This document shows positions 34,810 to 43,875 of a stretch of 64,000 nucleotides of DNA, piece by piece. A program made the position numbers and the translations under genes. The DNA comes from Abditibacterium sp. GTDB taxonomy: Bacteria > Armatimonadota > Abditibacteriia > Abditibacteriales > Abditibacteriaceae. The notes below the pieces were generated by a model, which made no database searches, was not told the DNA's origin, and saw nothing but the letters and a program-made list of their open reading frames with translations. Numbering within the stretch: the stretch's first letter is position 1; every line of letters starts with the position of its first letter. The stretch lies in contig JAUJNG010000006.1 in assembly GCA_030448265.1 (NCBI GenBank), positions 1 through 64,000 on the forward strand. Direction: 5' to 3'.

Positions 34810-37259
34810 GGTGCACCGGTCAGGATTTCGGGAAAGCCATTCCTTCGTTCAACATCATGCAAATCGCGCCTTCCGTTCATTTGACAACAGCCACGCAGCC
34901 CGAAACCTCGCCCTGGGAACTCACGCTGCGCTACGCGGCGGCCACGGCGGCGACCCTGGTGGCGATTGCGGCAGCGCAACTTGTGCTCGCCACCTCGTTC
35001 GTGGTGATGCTGGCGTGTATTACGCTGGCGGGCGTTCCGGTTTCGCTGTTTTTGCGGCGCTCGGATATGCGAATTGGTGGGGTGCACGTGCCGCGCCCTT
35101 TATGGAATTCGCTGACGGTTTTAAGCGCGGTTCTGATGTCCACCTACTATATTTTCTGGACGCTGCGCGATTTTCTGTTACTGATGAACACCGAATCGGC
35201 GCACGCCCTCATGCTGCGATTCGGGCCGGAGCACTGGGTGCAGCTGCTCATGCAGGTGTTCCTGCTTTTCGCGGCTTTTCGCTCGTTTTCGCTGATTTCC
35301 GATAAAGATGCCATGCTCGCGACGGTGCCGTCGTTTTCGGTGCTTTTGCTGCTGATTCCGCTCCACAAAGAGGGCGTTGAAGTGGTGATCTATTTTCTGG
35401 TGTGGTCGGTGGTGGCCTCGCTGCTTTTCGCGCTCGATCACCGCTCCGATCTGCGCGCGAGCGCCACCGCTTTCGTGCCGCCTCTTTCGCCTGGACAGGA
35501 TGCGCGTCTGGCCGCGCGTTCGCTGGCCGCAGTTCTGGGCATATCGCTGGCGGCCTCGACCGGTTTTTCTTATTTTTTGACTTCGCGTGATGCCAGTGAA
35601 CGCTCCTCTGCCGAAGATGCCATTAACTCCCTGGTTTCGCGCCTCACCAGCATCGCGCTTTCTCTTCCCGAAGGCACAATGAACGGCGGGCCGGAGCGCC
35701 AGATCGACTTCACTTCCAGGCCGAATTTGCCTTCCGGCGCGCTTTTGTGGGAAGGGCGAGCCTACACGCTGGAGGGCAGGCCAATTCGTCCTTCCTACTG
35801 GCGGATGTTTACGCTCAATACCTATAATGGTCACAGCTGGTCGCAGGGCGTGGAGTCGGCGAAGCGCGTGCAGCGAACAGAAGTCACTCCTGACCGCTGG
35901 CCCATTTCTCCACAGTTTTCGAATTTTCCCAGGGAAGATAGAAGGCGCTCATCTCGCCCCAGTTTTGGTTTCAATTCCTACGTCTCACGGGGTAATGGAA
36001 CCCGACCATTTCGCTCCGGCTTCGATATCGAGCGCGCCGCGCCGCGCCTGGCGCGTCAGTTCGGCCCCCCCGCAGTGGCGGTGCATCAGGAGTTGAGGGC
36101 ACAGATGACCGGAATCAGTTTTGTTCCGGTTCTGCCCGCGCCGCGTGTAGCGATGATGCGCGGGAGCGAACAGAACGAAATCCGCTTGCGGCGTGATGGT
36201 GGCGTTGATGTCGGTGTGGTTCAGGCGGGCCAGACAGTGCGGTTTTTGTCGGACGTGCCCCCGCTGCCGGAATACGGAATTTCGCGCGCCTATGTTCCCT
36301 CGGCCTCGGTGAACGCCGCCCATATGTCCAAACCGCGCGTCCAATTGTCGCCTGAAGCGCGCCGCGCCGCGTTGCAGCTTCCCGACGGTTTGCCGCCGCG
36401 CGTTTCTCAGTTGGCTCGCTTGATGCTGCGCGACTCGCCCACTCGCCCGACCAACTACCGGCGCGCCCAGCATCTGGCGCAGGCCCTTCAAGAGAACGCG
36501 GTCTACACCCTGCGCCCGCGCACCGTGCCCCAGGGACGCGACGCCACCGATTTCTTTCTCTTCGAAGGCGCGCGGCGCGGCTACTGCACCTATTTCGCGG
36601 GCGCTCTGGCCGTGTTATGCCGCACCCAGAACATTCCGGCGCGCGTAGTGTCGGGATTTTACAACACGGAGTGGAGCGACGGCGGAGTCGGCGGCTCCGT
36701 CCAGTTGCGCGAGGCCAACTCTCATGCCTGGACCGAAGTGTGGGTCGAGGGCTGGGGCTGGGCCATAGTCGATGCCACTCCGCCCGACGACCGCGGCGAG
36801 AATTCTCCGACCTGGCTGGAAAACTGGCGCGACTGGGCCGCATCGCAATCGGAAGACCTTCTGGCGTTGGCGCGCGAGAACCCTTATCTGGTTTATGCTC
36901 TGGGAATCGGTCTATGCCTCGCCATCGCCTCGCGGTGGGTTAGAGGATGGCGCGTTCTGTGGCTGGGCCGGCGTGCCGCCAGCGACAGCGACGCCGAACG
37001 CCGCCTCGTTGTCGAAATCTACGGCACCACAGCGCGTTGCATCGCACGCAAATTTCGCCCCAGGGCCTCGTGGGAGACGCCCGATGAGTGGTTGCAGCCC
37101 TTCGCTTCCACTCTTTCGCGCCCCGATGCCGAAGCGCTGCGCCGCCTCACTTCGCTTTATCTCACGGCGCGCTACACCGACCGTCCTCTGCCGCGCGGCA
37201 GCGCGCGTCTGGCGCGCGAAACAGCGGCCCAAATCGCCTGGAAGCAAGTCAAGCCCTGA
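34806..37259 (+). CDS. membrane-bound transglutaminase-like protein (TgpA type)
   Basis: 817 aa from TTG 34806, which has AGGAA 5 nt upstream and overlaps the DUF58 stop (TTGA); ATG 34857 is the alternative. About six N-terminal transmembrane helices, a large extracytoplasmic region, then a transglutaminase core with Cys594 (GYCTYFAGAL), His640 (SHAWTEVW) and Asp656 (VDATPP), one further transmembrane helix (about 696-713) and a C-terminal DUF4129-like domain (DEWLQPFA...LTSLYLTARYTDRPL). It probably acts on peptide or protein substrates outside the membrane together with DUF58. Confidence 0.88.
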   Translation: MRCTGQDFGKAIPSFNIMQIAPSVHLTTATQPETSPWELTLRYAAATAATLVAIAAAQLVLATSFVVMLACITLAGVPVSLFLRRSDMRIGGVHVPRPLWNSLTVLSAVLMSTYYIFWTLRDFLLLMNTESAHALMLRFGPEHWVQLLMQVFLLFAAFRSFSLISDKDAMLATVPSFSVLLLLIPLHKEGVEVVIYFLVWSVVASLLFALDHRSDLRASATAFVPPLSPGQDARLAARSLAAVLGISLAASTGFSYFLTSRDASERSSAEDAINSLVSRLTSIALSLPEGTMNGGPERQIDFTSRPNLPSGALLWEGRAYTLEGRPIRPSYWRMFTLNTYNGHSWSQGVESAKRVQRTEVTPDRWPISPQFSNFPREDRRRSSRPSFGFNSYVSRGNGTRPFRSGFDIERAAPRLARQFGPPAVAVHQELRAQMTGISFVPVLPAPRVAMMRGSEQNEIRLRRDGGVDVGVVQAGQTVRFLSDVPPLPEYGISRAYVPSASVNAAHMSKPRVQLSPEARRAALQLPDGLPPRVSQLARLMLRDSPTRPTNYRRAQHLAQALQENAVYTLRPRTVPQGRDATDFFLFEGARRGYCTYFAGALAVLCRTQNIPARVVSGFYNTEWSDGGVGGSVQLREANSHAWTEVWVEGWGWAIVDATPPDDRGENSPTWLENWRDWAASQSEDLLALARENPYLVYALGIGLCLAIASRWVRGWRVLWLGRRAASDSDAERRLVVEIYGTTARCIARKFRPRASWETPDEWLQPFASTLSRPDAEALRRLTSLYLTARYTDRPLPRGSARLARETAAQIAWKQVKP

Positions 37260-37288
37260 AACGCGTCTCAGCGGACGTGCGTCGCTGG

Positions 37289-37348
37289 GAGCGCGGGCAT
37301 CCTTGCCCGCATGGAATGGATGGAATGCGGGCAAGGATGCCCGCGCTC
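37289..37348. repeat. inverted repeat GAGCGCGGGCATCCTTGCCCGC
   Basis: GAGCGCGGGCATCCTTGCCC and its complement flank a short GGAATGGATGGAAT loop. A near-perfect hairpin downstream of the transglutaminase gene. Confidence 0.8.
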
Positions 37349-37406
37349 GGAAAAGACGCAGAGGCCACCAGACGCGCTTTAAAAGCTATCTCATTAAGGT
37401 GAATTT

Positions 37407-37518
37407 GCAGCGACTAAAGTCACCGCAACAACGGCGCGAAGTCCGCCTACGCGGACTGGAGGCCCTCAACCTGCGAAGGCAGGTTTTGCGTCGTTGTTGC
37501 GGTGACTTTAGTCGCTGC
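37407..37518. repeat. palindromic repeat family A, copy 3
   Basis: Arms GCAGCGACTAAAGTCACCGC and its complement with the inner CCTGCGAAGGCAGG palindrome. The arm differs from copies 1 and 2 by paired changes (AATAAATT to ACTAAAGT), i.e. both arms changed together. Confidence 0.85.
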
Positions 37519-37532
37519 AAGAGCGCAAAAAC

Positions 37533-37567
37533 AAAAAAGCGTCGCTGCCATAGCAGCGACGCTTTTT
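37533..37567. terminator. bidirectional terminator
   Basis: AAAAAAGCGTCGCTGCCATAG and its complement CAGCGACGCTTTTT form a 10-bp GC stem flanked by A and T runs, between the plus-strand transglutaminase gene and the convergent stalk-domain gene. Confidence 0.88.
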
Positions 37568-37587
37568 CGGTTCAACGAACTGAAAAT

Positions 37588-37932
37588 CTAAGCGGGGACG
37601 CTCAAATCGACGATGCCGTTTTGCGGGTCAGCCGAAAGCGTGTAACCCAGACTTTCAAAGAGGCGCACCGGAACCCAGGTTTCGCCGTCTTCGACAAAAG
37701 GAGCGCCCTGCAACTCGCGGCGCTCGCCGTCCACGTCCGCCGTTTGGTCACCGATGGTGAGGGTGATGATCTGGCCGTTGAGATAAAGCACCGCGACCCG
37801 ATTGGGAGCCACCCAGTCGGCGTTTCCGCCCAATGCCTGCCCCAGTTTGCGTAGCGGCACCCACATGGTTCCATCTTGAAGACGCGGTTCGGTGCCGACT
37901 TCGGCCATTTCTCCGCCAATCATATAAGGCAT
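37588..37932 (-). CDS. stand-alone copper amine oxidase N-terminal-like (stalk) domain protein
   Basis: 114 aa from ATG 37932 with AAGGAA upstream; the 16-residue upstream extension overlaps a hairpin. Nearly the whole protein is one Cu_amine_oxidN1-type domain: VPLRKLGQALGGNADWVAPNRVAVLYLNGQIITLTIGDQ and WVPVRLFESLGYTLSADPQNGIVDLSV. Such domains usually sit on secreted wall-binding proteins, but no signal peptide is visible here. Function unknown. Confidence 0.8.
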   Translation of the reverse strand: MPYMIGGEMAEVGTEPRLQDGTMWVPLRKLGQALGGNADWVAPNRVAVLYLNGQIITLTIGDQTADVDGERRELQGAPFVEDGETWVPVRLFESLGYTLSADPQNGIVDLSVPA

Positions 37933-37963
37933 AAAATTTCCTTTTGGGAGTGAGTTCACAAAA

Positions 37964-38010
37964 CAAAAGGCAAAAAGCACAGCGTTTCCGCGTTTCTTTT
38001 TGCCTTTTGG
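37964..38010 (-). terminator. hairpin between BON-domain and stalk-domain genes
   Basis: CAAAAGGCAAAAAGCAC and GTTTCTTTTTGCCTTTTG pair around GCGTTTCCGC. On the minus strand it lies after the BON-domain gene and before the stalk-domain gene, so it likely terminates the former. Confidence 0.65.
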
Positions 38011-38025
38011 AAATTGTGGCCCGAA

Positions 38026-38544
38026 TTACATCGCGCCGACTTTCAGCATGTTGTTGATGTTATAGCCAGGCGCGTTCTTCTTAGCGACGGCGGAAGCCAG
38101 ATTCTTCTGCGCCGCCGTTTTCACGGTGCCCTGGAGCGAAATGTTGTTTTTGCCCGCCATGGTATCGACGTCGATCCTGGTGCCCTTGAGTCCGGCGTTG
38201 GCAGCGATGGCCGCTTTGACTTTCGAGGTCATCGCGGCGGTTTCGCCCGCGTTGCCAACGGTGGTCGCCGCGTTTTCTGCGACGTTGCCGACGACCGGCG
38301 CCGCATTCTCAATGGCGTTGCCAGTGGCATCGACCGCGCCCGTCACAGTATTGCCGACGGCGCCAGCCGCGCCCTTGACGGCGTTGGCGGTGTCGCCCAG
38401 ATTGTCGGCGACGGCTCCTGTCACGTTGTTGGCATCAGCAGGCGATTCGGCCTGTCCGCTGCCATCTTTGTCGGCGCAACCGGCCAGGGTCAGCATTACG
38501 GCTCCGGCGCCCAGCGTCGCGCCCCATTTGCGAAGGTTTTTCAT
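38026..38544 (-). CDS. BON-domain lipoprotein
   Basis: 172 aa from ATG 38544 with GGAG upstream. Signal peptide with lipobox LTLAGC. A low-complexity middle (residues ~40-110) of Ala/Gly/Val/Asn repeats such as NAVKGAAGAVGNTVTGAVDATGNAIENAA could form an amphipathic helix. A BON domain closes the protein (KVKAAIAANAGLKGTRIDVDTMAGKNNISLQGTVKT). BON domains bind phospholipid; OsmY-like envelope-stress roles are possible. Confidence 0.82.
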   Translation of the reverse strand: MKNLRKWGATLGAGAVMLTLAGCADKDGSGQAESPADANNVTGAVADNLGDTANAVKGAAGAVGNTVTGAVDATGNAIENAAPVVGNVAENAATTVGNAGETAAMTSKVKAAIAANAGLKGTRIDVDTMAGKNNISLQGTVKTAAQKNLASAVAKKNAPGYNINNMLKVGAM

Positions 38545-38621
38545 AGTAACTCCAGTTAAAAGACTAAAATTTTGCGGCGGCACTCACCTTAGCAAATGAA
38601 ATGCCCCCCGTGCGCGTTTCA

Positions 38622-39899
38622 TCACGAAACCCCGCGCAAAACTTCGATGGCGCGCGCCAGTTCGAGGGTTTCCTGCGCGCCCGACTCCATGTTTTTAAGC
38701 GAAACCGTGCCCACCGCGAGTTCATCCTCGCCCACAATCAGGGTGAAACGCGCCCTTTGACGGTTGGCCTCGCGCATTTGGGCGCGCATCGAGCGTCCCA
38801 CGAAATCGCGGTCGCACGCGATGCCGTTTGCGCGCAGCTCAGCCAAGATTTTGGCGCCCGCCGCGCGCGCGCCCTCGCCTAAAGTCACCAGAAACGCCGT
38901 GATGGGCGCCGCTTCAAGAGGAGACGCGCCGGACGCCTCGCGCACCAGCAATAAACGCTCGATTCCCGCTCCGAAACCGATGCCAGGCGTTGGGTTTCCG
39001 CCCAGTTCTTCGACCAGCCCATCGTAGCGCCCGCCGCCCAGGACCGTGCTTTGCGCGCCCAGTTTGTCGGAAACCCACTCGAACGCGGTGCGCGAATAAT
39101 AATCGAAGCCGCGCACCAGTTCGTGGTCGATTTGATACCCAATTCCCAACCCATCGAGCGTCGCGCACAGGGTTTGAAAGTGTTGCAGCGATTCGGGATC
39201 GTGCTGCGCCAGATGATCGAGCAAACGCGGCGCGCCCTGCAATGCGGCGTGGTCGCGCGGGTCTTTGGAGTCGAAAATTCGCAGCGGATTGACCTCGAAA
39301 CGGCGCTGCGAATCGGGCGACAAACTCGCGCGCTGCGGCTCCAGATGGGCGCGCAGTTTCGCCACATAATCGCGGCGGCTTTGCGGCGTGCCCAGCGAGT
39401 TGATTTTGAGTTGCGCCTCAATGCCCAGCGCCGCCAGAAAGTCGCGCGAGAGCGCCAGAACTTCGGCATCGGCTTCGGGGCCTGCCGCGCCGAGCATTTC
39501 GACGCCGCACTGGTGATGCTGGCGATAACGCCCCGCGCCTGGCGCTTCGTAACGGAAAATCGAGGCGATGTAAAACAGTTTGGCGACCGGCCCGCGCTCG
39601 CTTAGATTGTGTTCCAGATAAGCGCGCACGATGCCCGCCGTGCCTTCGGGTCGCAGCGTGTAAGATTGTTCGTCGGGCGCGACAAACGAATACATTTGCT
39701 TGGTCACCATCACATCCGAACTTTCGCCCGTCGCGCGCGCAAACAGTTCGGTCTGTTCGAACAAAGGTGTGCGAATTTCCTGGAAACTGTATTTCGCACA
39801 GAGGCTTCGAAAGGTTGCTTCGACAAAGCGCCATTTATCGATTTCTTCCGGCAAAAGGTCGTGTGTGCCGCGCGGAGATTGGTATTTGATTTGAGACAT
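38622..39899 (-). CDS. hisS: histidyl-tRNA synthetase
   Basis: 425 aa from ATG 39899. Class II synthetase: SPRGTHDLLPEEIDKWRFVEA at the start, motif 2 region KLFYIASIFRYEAPGAGRYRQHHQCGVEMLG, histidine-binding LVRGFDYYSRTAFEWVS, GGGRYDGLVEELGG, motif 3 GIGFGAGIERLLLV, and a C-terminal anticodon-binding domain. The frame continues upstream into a nested repeat, so the Met at MSQIKYQ is chosen although no Shine-Dalgarno is seen. Confidence 0.95.
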   Translation of the reverse strand: MSQIKYQSPRGTHDLLPEEIDKWRFVEATFRSLCAKYSFQEIRTPLFEQTELFARATGESSDVMVTKQMYSFVAPDEQSYTLRPEGTAGIVRAYLEHNLSERGPVAKLFYIASIFRYEAPGAGRYRQHHQCGVEMLGAAGPEADAEVLALSRDFLAALGIEAQLKINSLGTPQSRRDYVAKLRAHLEPQRASLSPDSQRRFEVNPLRIFDSKDPRDHAALQGAPRLLDHLAQHDPESLQHFQTLCATLDGLGIGYQIDHELVRGFDYYSRTAFEWVSDKLGAQSTVLGGGRYDGLVEELGGNPTPGIGFGAGIERLLLVREASGASPLEAAPITAFLVTLGEGARAAGAKILAELRANGIACDRDFVGRSMRAQMREANRQRARFTLIVGEDELAVGTVSLKNMESGAQETLELARAIEVLRGVS

Positions 39900-39908
39900 G
39901 GTGTAGGC

Positions 39909-40167
39909 ACTTAATGTGTGACTTGTTTTCCAAGGGGTGAACAGCCAGAAATCTTGTGTGCCAGGATGTTCCAGGATTAGCCAGGAGGCTGAAGCCTCGG
40001 CAAAGGACCAAGCCTGGCTTCGCAGGCTACACCTCCTGAATCTCTTTGAATCCATAGGCCACGCAGGTGGCCTTGGTTTGGTTGCCGAGGCTTCAGCCTC
40101 CTGGCTCATCCTGGCACACAAGCCATCATCGCAGGCTCTCACGCTCCCCAAAAGTCACACATTAAGT
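39909..40167. repeat. nested inverted repeat, outer ACTTAATGTGTGAC
   Basis: Outer arms ACTTAATGTGTGAC (39909-39922) and complement (40154-40167). The inner palindrome has arms AGCCAGGAGGCTGAAGCCTCGG (about 39978) and complement (about 40087-40108). The layout parallels the elements at 12521-12684 and 41913-42073. Confidence 0.8.
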
Positions 40168-40182
40168 GGGGTGTAGGCAGGG

Positions 40183-40268
40183 GAGAACGCGAAGCGTCAG
40201 CGAGTTAGACCTGACTGCAACCGTAACGCGACAGAGAAGCCTCACTCGCTGACGCTTCGCGTTCTCTA
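40183..40268. repeat. palindromic repeat family C, copy 2
   Basis: GAGAACGCGAAGCGTCAGCG and complement; ends a few bases before the FAD oxidoreductase stop codon. Confidence 0.85.
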
Positions 40269-40273
40269 CGCAA

Positions 40274-41842
40274 TCAAACGGCGTGAAGTTGGGGCCAGTC
40301 GAGTTCCACGCCATCGCTTTCGAGCCGCTTTTGAAACGCTTTGAGCTTCTCCGCAGAGTTTCTCACCGCGCGCGGCGCCAGTTTCTCATCCAGACAAAAC
40401 GCCGCCAGAGCGCCCGCCGCTTCGCCGATATTCCACTCGACCGGATGCAAACGATAACAGCCGTTGGTGATGTGGGTTACGCCCAGATTTTTGCAGGCGG
40501 GCAGCAAATTTTCGACTCTTTGCGGAATGAGGGAGCCAAGCGGAATCTGAAACGGCTGACTTCCGACATCAAGATAATTTTTGAGCGCCGTCGTGGGATG
40601 CAAATCGATGCGATAGCAGCCCACGCCGACCGAATCCTCGAATTTCTGGGCGCCTTCGGGCCGCAAATCCGACGAAACGTGCTGCTCGGCGACCGTGAAC
40701 TCCGCCAGAATGCGGCGGCTTTCGCGGATGTAGGGATATTTCGCCATGCCGTCGAGCGTGCCGGTGACGTCGGGCCGCAAACGAATTTCGGGATAGCCCT
40801 CGCCGCCGTCGTGACGCGGCGCTTCGGTCTGCATCCAATAGATTAAGCTGAAGGAAAGCTGGCGCGCGCCTTCGAGATGTTTTTGGGCTTCTTCGGGCGA
40901 GACATCGACGATGGGGCCAAGCCAGTAGTCGATTTGCGGCCAGTTAACCAGCGTCAAAGAGGGCGCGAAGCCTTCCTGAAAGTGTTCGGGCCGCAAAATT
41001 TGGCGATAAGGCCACAGCGCTTCCCAGTTATCGCGGCCTTGCATCGGAAAAAGCGTGCGCTGGCGGGTTTCGAGCGTAATCGGGTGGCTTTGCAGCCAGC
41101 CAAGATTGCGGTCGGGCCAGAAATCGGCCTTGTAATTGTGCCAGAAATCGTAGTCGCGCGGTTTTTCGATGACGTGGTTTTCGCCAGGATGGAGCGACAG
41201 CGCGAAACAATAGGAAATCGCCTGCTGGTCGTGCGGATCGGCGACATCGAGAGCGCTCGGCTCGCCGGTCTGGTCGCGCGATTCGGCACCCACCACCGAT
41301 TCGACGCCCGCGAGCGGCAAAACTTCGCCCAACTCGGTCGCATCGAGAAAATAGGCCGCCGAAACGGTGATTTGGTCGCCCGCTTCGTTTTGGAGGGTGA
41401 CTGCGCGCACGAAATCGCCGTCGCTCTGCGCCGCGATGGGGCGAAAACCGAGCAAAATTTGCAGCTTTCCGGTTGCGAAAAACGGCTGCAAATGCGCGTT
41501 GAGGACGAGATGCGAAATGCGCGGCTCGTGGCACAACTTCGAAACCCAGCCGCCGCCAGGATTGAGGGTCAGGTTGCTGCGCGCCTGGGGCGTGAGCGGG
41601 TAATAATCGCGGTAGAAGCGGCGTATGTCGTCGCGCAGGCGGCGGTAGGAGCGGGTGCAGCCGAACTGTTCGACCCAGTGATGTTCGTCGGGCGGCACGG
41701 CCTGAGAGGTGAATTGGCCACCGATCCAGTCGGTTTCCTCGCTCATTATCACGCTTTTTCCGGCGCGCAGTGCGGCGAGCGCAGCGGCGACGCCGCCGGT
41801 CGAGCCGCCGATGATAGCGATGTCGGCATTAAGTTCTCGCAT
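40274..41842 (-). CDS. FAD-dependent oxidoreductase
   Basis: 522 aa. The N-terminal dinucleotide-binding motif is IAIIGGSTGGVAAALAALRAGKSVIMSEE, followed by DWIGGQFTSQAVPPDEH, which is typical of the FAD_oxidored family (PF12831). ATELGEVLPLAG and NLLPACKNLGVTHITNG, GEAAGALAAF complete the FAD fold. No signal peptide. Substrate unknown; relatives are often found with carbohydrate-degradation genes in planctomycete-like bacteria, which would suit the hydrolases elsewhere in the window. Confidence 0.85.
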   Translation of the reverse strand: MRELNADIAIIGGSTGGVAAALAALRAGKSVIMSEETDWIGGQFTSQAVPPDEHHWVEQFGCTRSYRRLRDDIRRFYRDYYPLTPQARSNLTLNPGGGWVSKLCHEPRISHLVLNAHLQPFFATGKLQILLGFRPIAAQSDGDFVRAVTLQNEAGDQITVSAAYFLDATELGEVLPLAGVESVVGAESRDQTGEPSALDVADPHDQQAISYCFALSLHPGENHVIEKPRDYDFWHNYKADFWPDRNLGWLQSHPITLETRQRTLFPMQGRDNWEALWPYRQILRPEHFQEGFAPSLTLVNWPQIDYWLGPIVDVSPEEAQKHLEGARQLSFSLIYWMQTEAPRHDGGEGYPEIRLRPDVTGTLDGMAKYPYIRESRRILAEFTVAEQHVSSDLRPEGAQKFEDSVGVGCYRIDLHPTTALKNYLDVGSQPFQIPLGSLIPQRVENLLPACKNLGVTHITNGCYRLHPVEWNIGEAAGALAAFCLDEKLAPRAVRNSAEKLKAFQKRLESDGVELDWPQLHAV

Positions 41843-41912
41843 AAAAATAGGATTCTCCAGGAGGTTCGGGGGCGATTTTACTTGGTTCGGCGGCGTCGTG
41901 CTTTGAAGGTAA

Positions 41913-42073
41913 GGACAATTGCGGGAGAAATTTTTTCACCACAGAGACACAGAGACGCAGAGAATTCAAGAGTGAGAAGCGCACTCGTGGAGGCCGTTTT
42001 TCGTGTCTTCTCCTTTCTTTTCTCTCTGCGTCTCTGTGTCTCTGCGGTGAAAAAATTTTTCCTGCAATTGTCC
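41913..42073. repeat. nested inverted repeat, outer GGACAATTGC, inner family B
   Basis: Outer arms GGACAATTGCGGGAGAAATT (from 41913) and the near-complement ending GCAATTGTCC (42073); inner arms CACCACAGAGACACAGAGACGC and complement. It fills the gap of 302 nt between the divergent FAD oxidoreductase and coaE genes. Confidence 0.85.
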
Positions 42074-42144
42074 AGCTTGAAAGCCTGTTTCAATGGCGGG
42101 TGCCTGAAACAGTAAACTGCCTCGCAGCGAAATTTCCCGTCACC

Positions 42145-42747
42145 ATGCGAATTCTGGGTTTAACCGGCGACATCGCGTGCGGCAAAAGCAGCGTCGCGCG
42201 GCTCTTGGCCGAAAAAAGCGCCGCGATTCTCGATGCCGATCTGCTGGTGCGCGAACTTTACGCCGATAAAAGTTTCGCTTCGCGCGTCGCGGCGCTGTTC
42301 CCCGCGCCGGTTCAGGGCGAAAACGGTGAAATCGACCGTGCCAGGCTGGGCGCGCTGGTTTTTGGGGACGAGGAGAAGCTGCGCCGACTCGAAAGCCTGG
42401 TGCATCCGGCGGTCGCGGCGCTGCGGAGCGAAAAATTGCGCGCTCTGGAAGCGGCGGGCGTTGGAGTTGTGGCCGTTGAAGCTGTCAAACTGTTGGAGAG
42501 CGGGCAGGGCGCGAGTTGCGACGAGATTTGGTGCGTGGTTTGCGCGCCCGAAGTGCAGTTGCGTCGCCTGATGGAAAATCGCGGCCTCAGCGAAAGCGAG
42601 GCGCGGGCGCGATTGCAAAATCAGCCCTCGCGCGAGGCGAAAATCGCTCTGGCGCGACCCACGCCGCTTTGGTGGATCGAAAATAACGGCACGATGGACG
42701 AACTCGCCGCGCTGGTCGCGCGGCACTGGACTCGATTTCTGGCATGA
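42145..42747 (+). CDS. coaE: dephospho-CoA kinase
   Basis: 200 aa from ATG 42145. Last step of coenzyme A synthesis. P-loop GLTGDIACGKSSVARLLAE, DADLLVRELY, LESLVHPAVAAL. Position and length fit, although the sequence after residue 100 is somewhat divergent (VEAVKLLESGQGASCDEIW). Its stop overlaps the moxR start (ATGA), so the two are translationally coupled. Confidence 0.9.
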   Translation: MRILGLTGDIACGKSSVARLLAEKSAAILDADLLVRELYADKSFASRVAALFPAPVQGENGEIDRARLGALVFGDEEKLRRLESLVHPAVAALRSEKLRALEAAGVGVVAVEAVKLLESGQGASCDEIWCVVCAPEVQLRRLMENRGLSESEARARLQNQPSREAKIALARPTPLWWIENNGTMDELAALVARHWTRFLA

Positions 42748-43760
42748 CGCGGCAAATATCCACTCCCCACACTCCCCACGACAGCCCGTTTGAAATTTCC
42801 GCCGAGGGCGCGGGCATCGATTGCGAAGAACTCGCGCTATTGATGAAGCGGCTCGCCGACAACATCGAAACCGTGATTCTGGGCAAGCGCGATCTCATCG
42901 AATCGTGCCTCATCGGGCTGATGGCGGGCGGGCATATTCTGCTCGAAGACGTGCCAGGCGTGGGCAAAACCATGCTGGCGCGCAGTCTGGCGCGCACGCT
43001 GGGAACCGGTTTCAAGCGCATTCAGTTCACGCCCGATCTGCTGCCCTCGGATGTAACTGGAACCGTGGTTTTCGACCCCAATGAACGCGATTTTCATTTC
43101 CGCGAAGGGCCGGTGTTTTCGCACGTCGTTCTGGGCGACGAAATCAATCGCGCCAGTCCCAAAACGCAGTCGGCCTTGCTCGAATGCATGGAAGAAGGGC
43201 AGGTGACGGTCGATTTGCAGACCCGCAAGCTGCCGGAGCCGTTTTTCGTGATCGCGACGCAAAATCCCTCGGAAAGCGAGGGCGTTTATCCGCTTCCCGA
43301 ATCGCAGTTAGACCGTTTCGCGATGCGGTTGTCGGTGGGTTATCCGCATCCCGACGCCGAAAAACTACTCATGAAAGAGCAGCGTTTGCAGCATCCCATC
43401 GAAACCCTCGAAAGCGTGACCGACGTTCACCAAATCCGCACCATGCAGGAAGCGACGCGACGCGTCACGGTTCACGACGCGATTTACGACTATATTTTGC
43501 GTTTGGCGGGTGCGTCGCGCACCCATTCGCGCCTGGTGCTGGGGTTGTCGCCGCGCGGCGCTCTGACTTTATCGCGCTGCGCGCAGGCGCACGCGGCGCT
43601 GCGGGGGCGCGATTTCGTGATTCCCGATGATGTCAAAGCCGTCGCCGCGCCGGTGATGGCGCACCGCCTGATTCCGGTTCCCGAAGCGCGCCTGGGCGGC
43701 GAAGGCGCCACGCAAATCGCGCTCGAACTGCTCAAATCGGTGGCTGTTGAATCGAAATAA
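42744..43760 (+). CDS. MoxR-family AAA+ ATPase
   Basis: 338 aa. Walker A LEDVPGVGKTMLARSLA, Walker B VVLGDEINRASPKTQSALLECMEE, sensor ATQNPSESEGVYPLPESQLDRF. MoxR ATPases act as chaperones that activate partner proteins carrying VWA/DUF58 domains. It overlaps coaE by 4 nt. The likely partners (DUF58, transglutaminase) are 5.5 kb upstream instead of downstream. Confidence 0.93.
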   Translation: MTRQISTPHTPHDSPFEISAEGAGIDCEELALLMKRLADNIETVILGKRDLIESCLIGLMAGGHILLEDVPGVGKTMLARSLARTLGTGFKRIQFTPDLLPSDVTGTVVFDPNERDFHFREGPVFSHVVLGDEINRASPKTQSALLECMEEGQVTVDLQTRKLPEPFFVIATQNPSESEGVYPLPESQLDRFAMRLSVGYPHPDAEKLLMKEQRLQHPIETLESVTDVHQIRTMQEATRRVTVHDAIYDYILRLAGASRTHSRLVLGLSPRGALTLSRCAQAHAALRGRDFVIPDDVKAVAAPVMAHRLIPVPEARLGGEGATQIALELLKSVAVESK

Positions 43761-43770
43761 AAATAAAAAA

Positions 43771-43865
43771 GCGTAAAGAACGCGAAGCGTGAGCGAGTGA
43801 GGCGTAACTGCTACGGAAACAGCAACCGTTACGCCTCACTCGCTCACGCTTCGCGTTCTTTACGC
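43771..43865. repeat. palindromic repeat family C, copy 3
   Basis: GCGTAAAGAACGCGAAGCGT and complement; the loop side pairs further (GAGCGAGTGAGGCGTAAC). Lies between the convergent moxR and TadG-like genes and may terminate both. Confidence 0.85.
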
Positions 43866-43875
43866 TGCACGGCCG

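Larger units (their letters stand above)
39900..40273. other. repeat-filled gap upstream of hisS
   Basis: 374 nt with no gene. It holds a nested inverted repeat (39909-40167) and a family C palindrome (40183-40268). The hisS promoter must lie in or between these. Confidence 0.7.
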
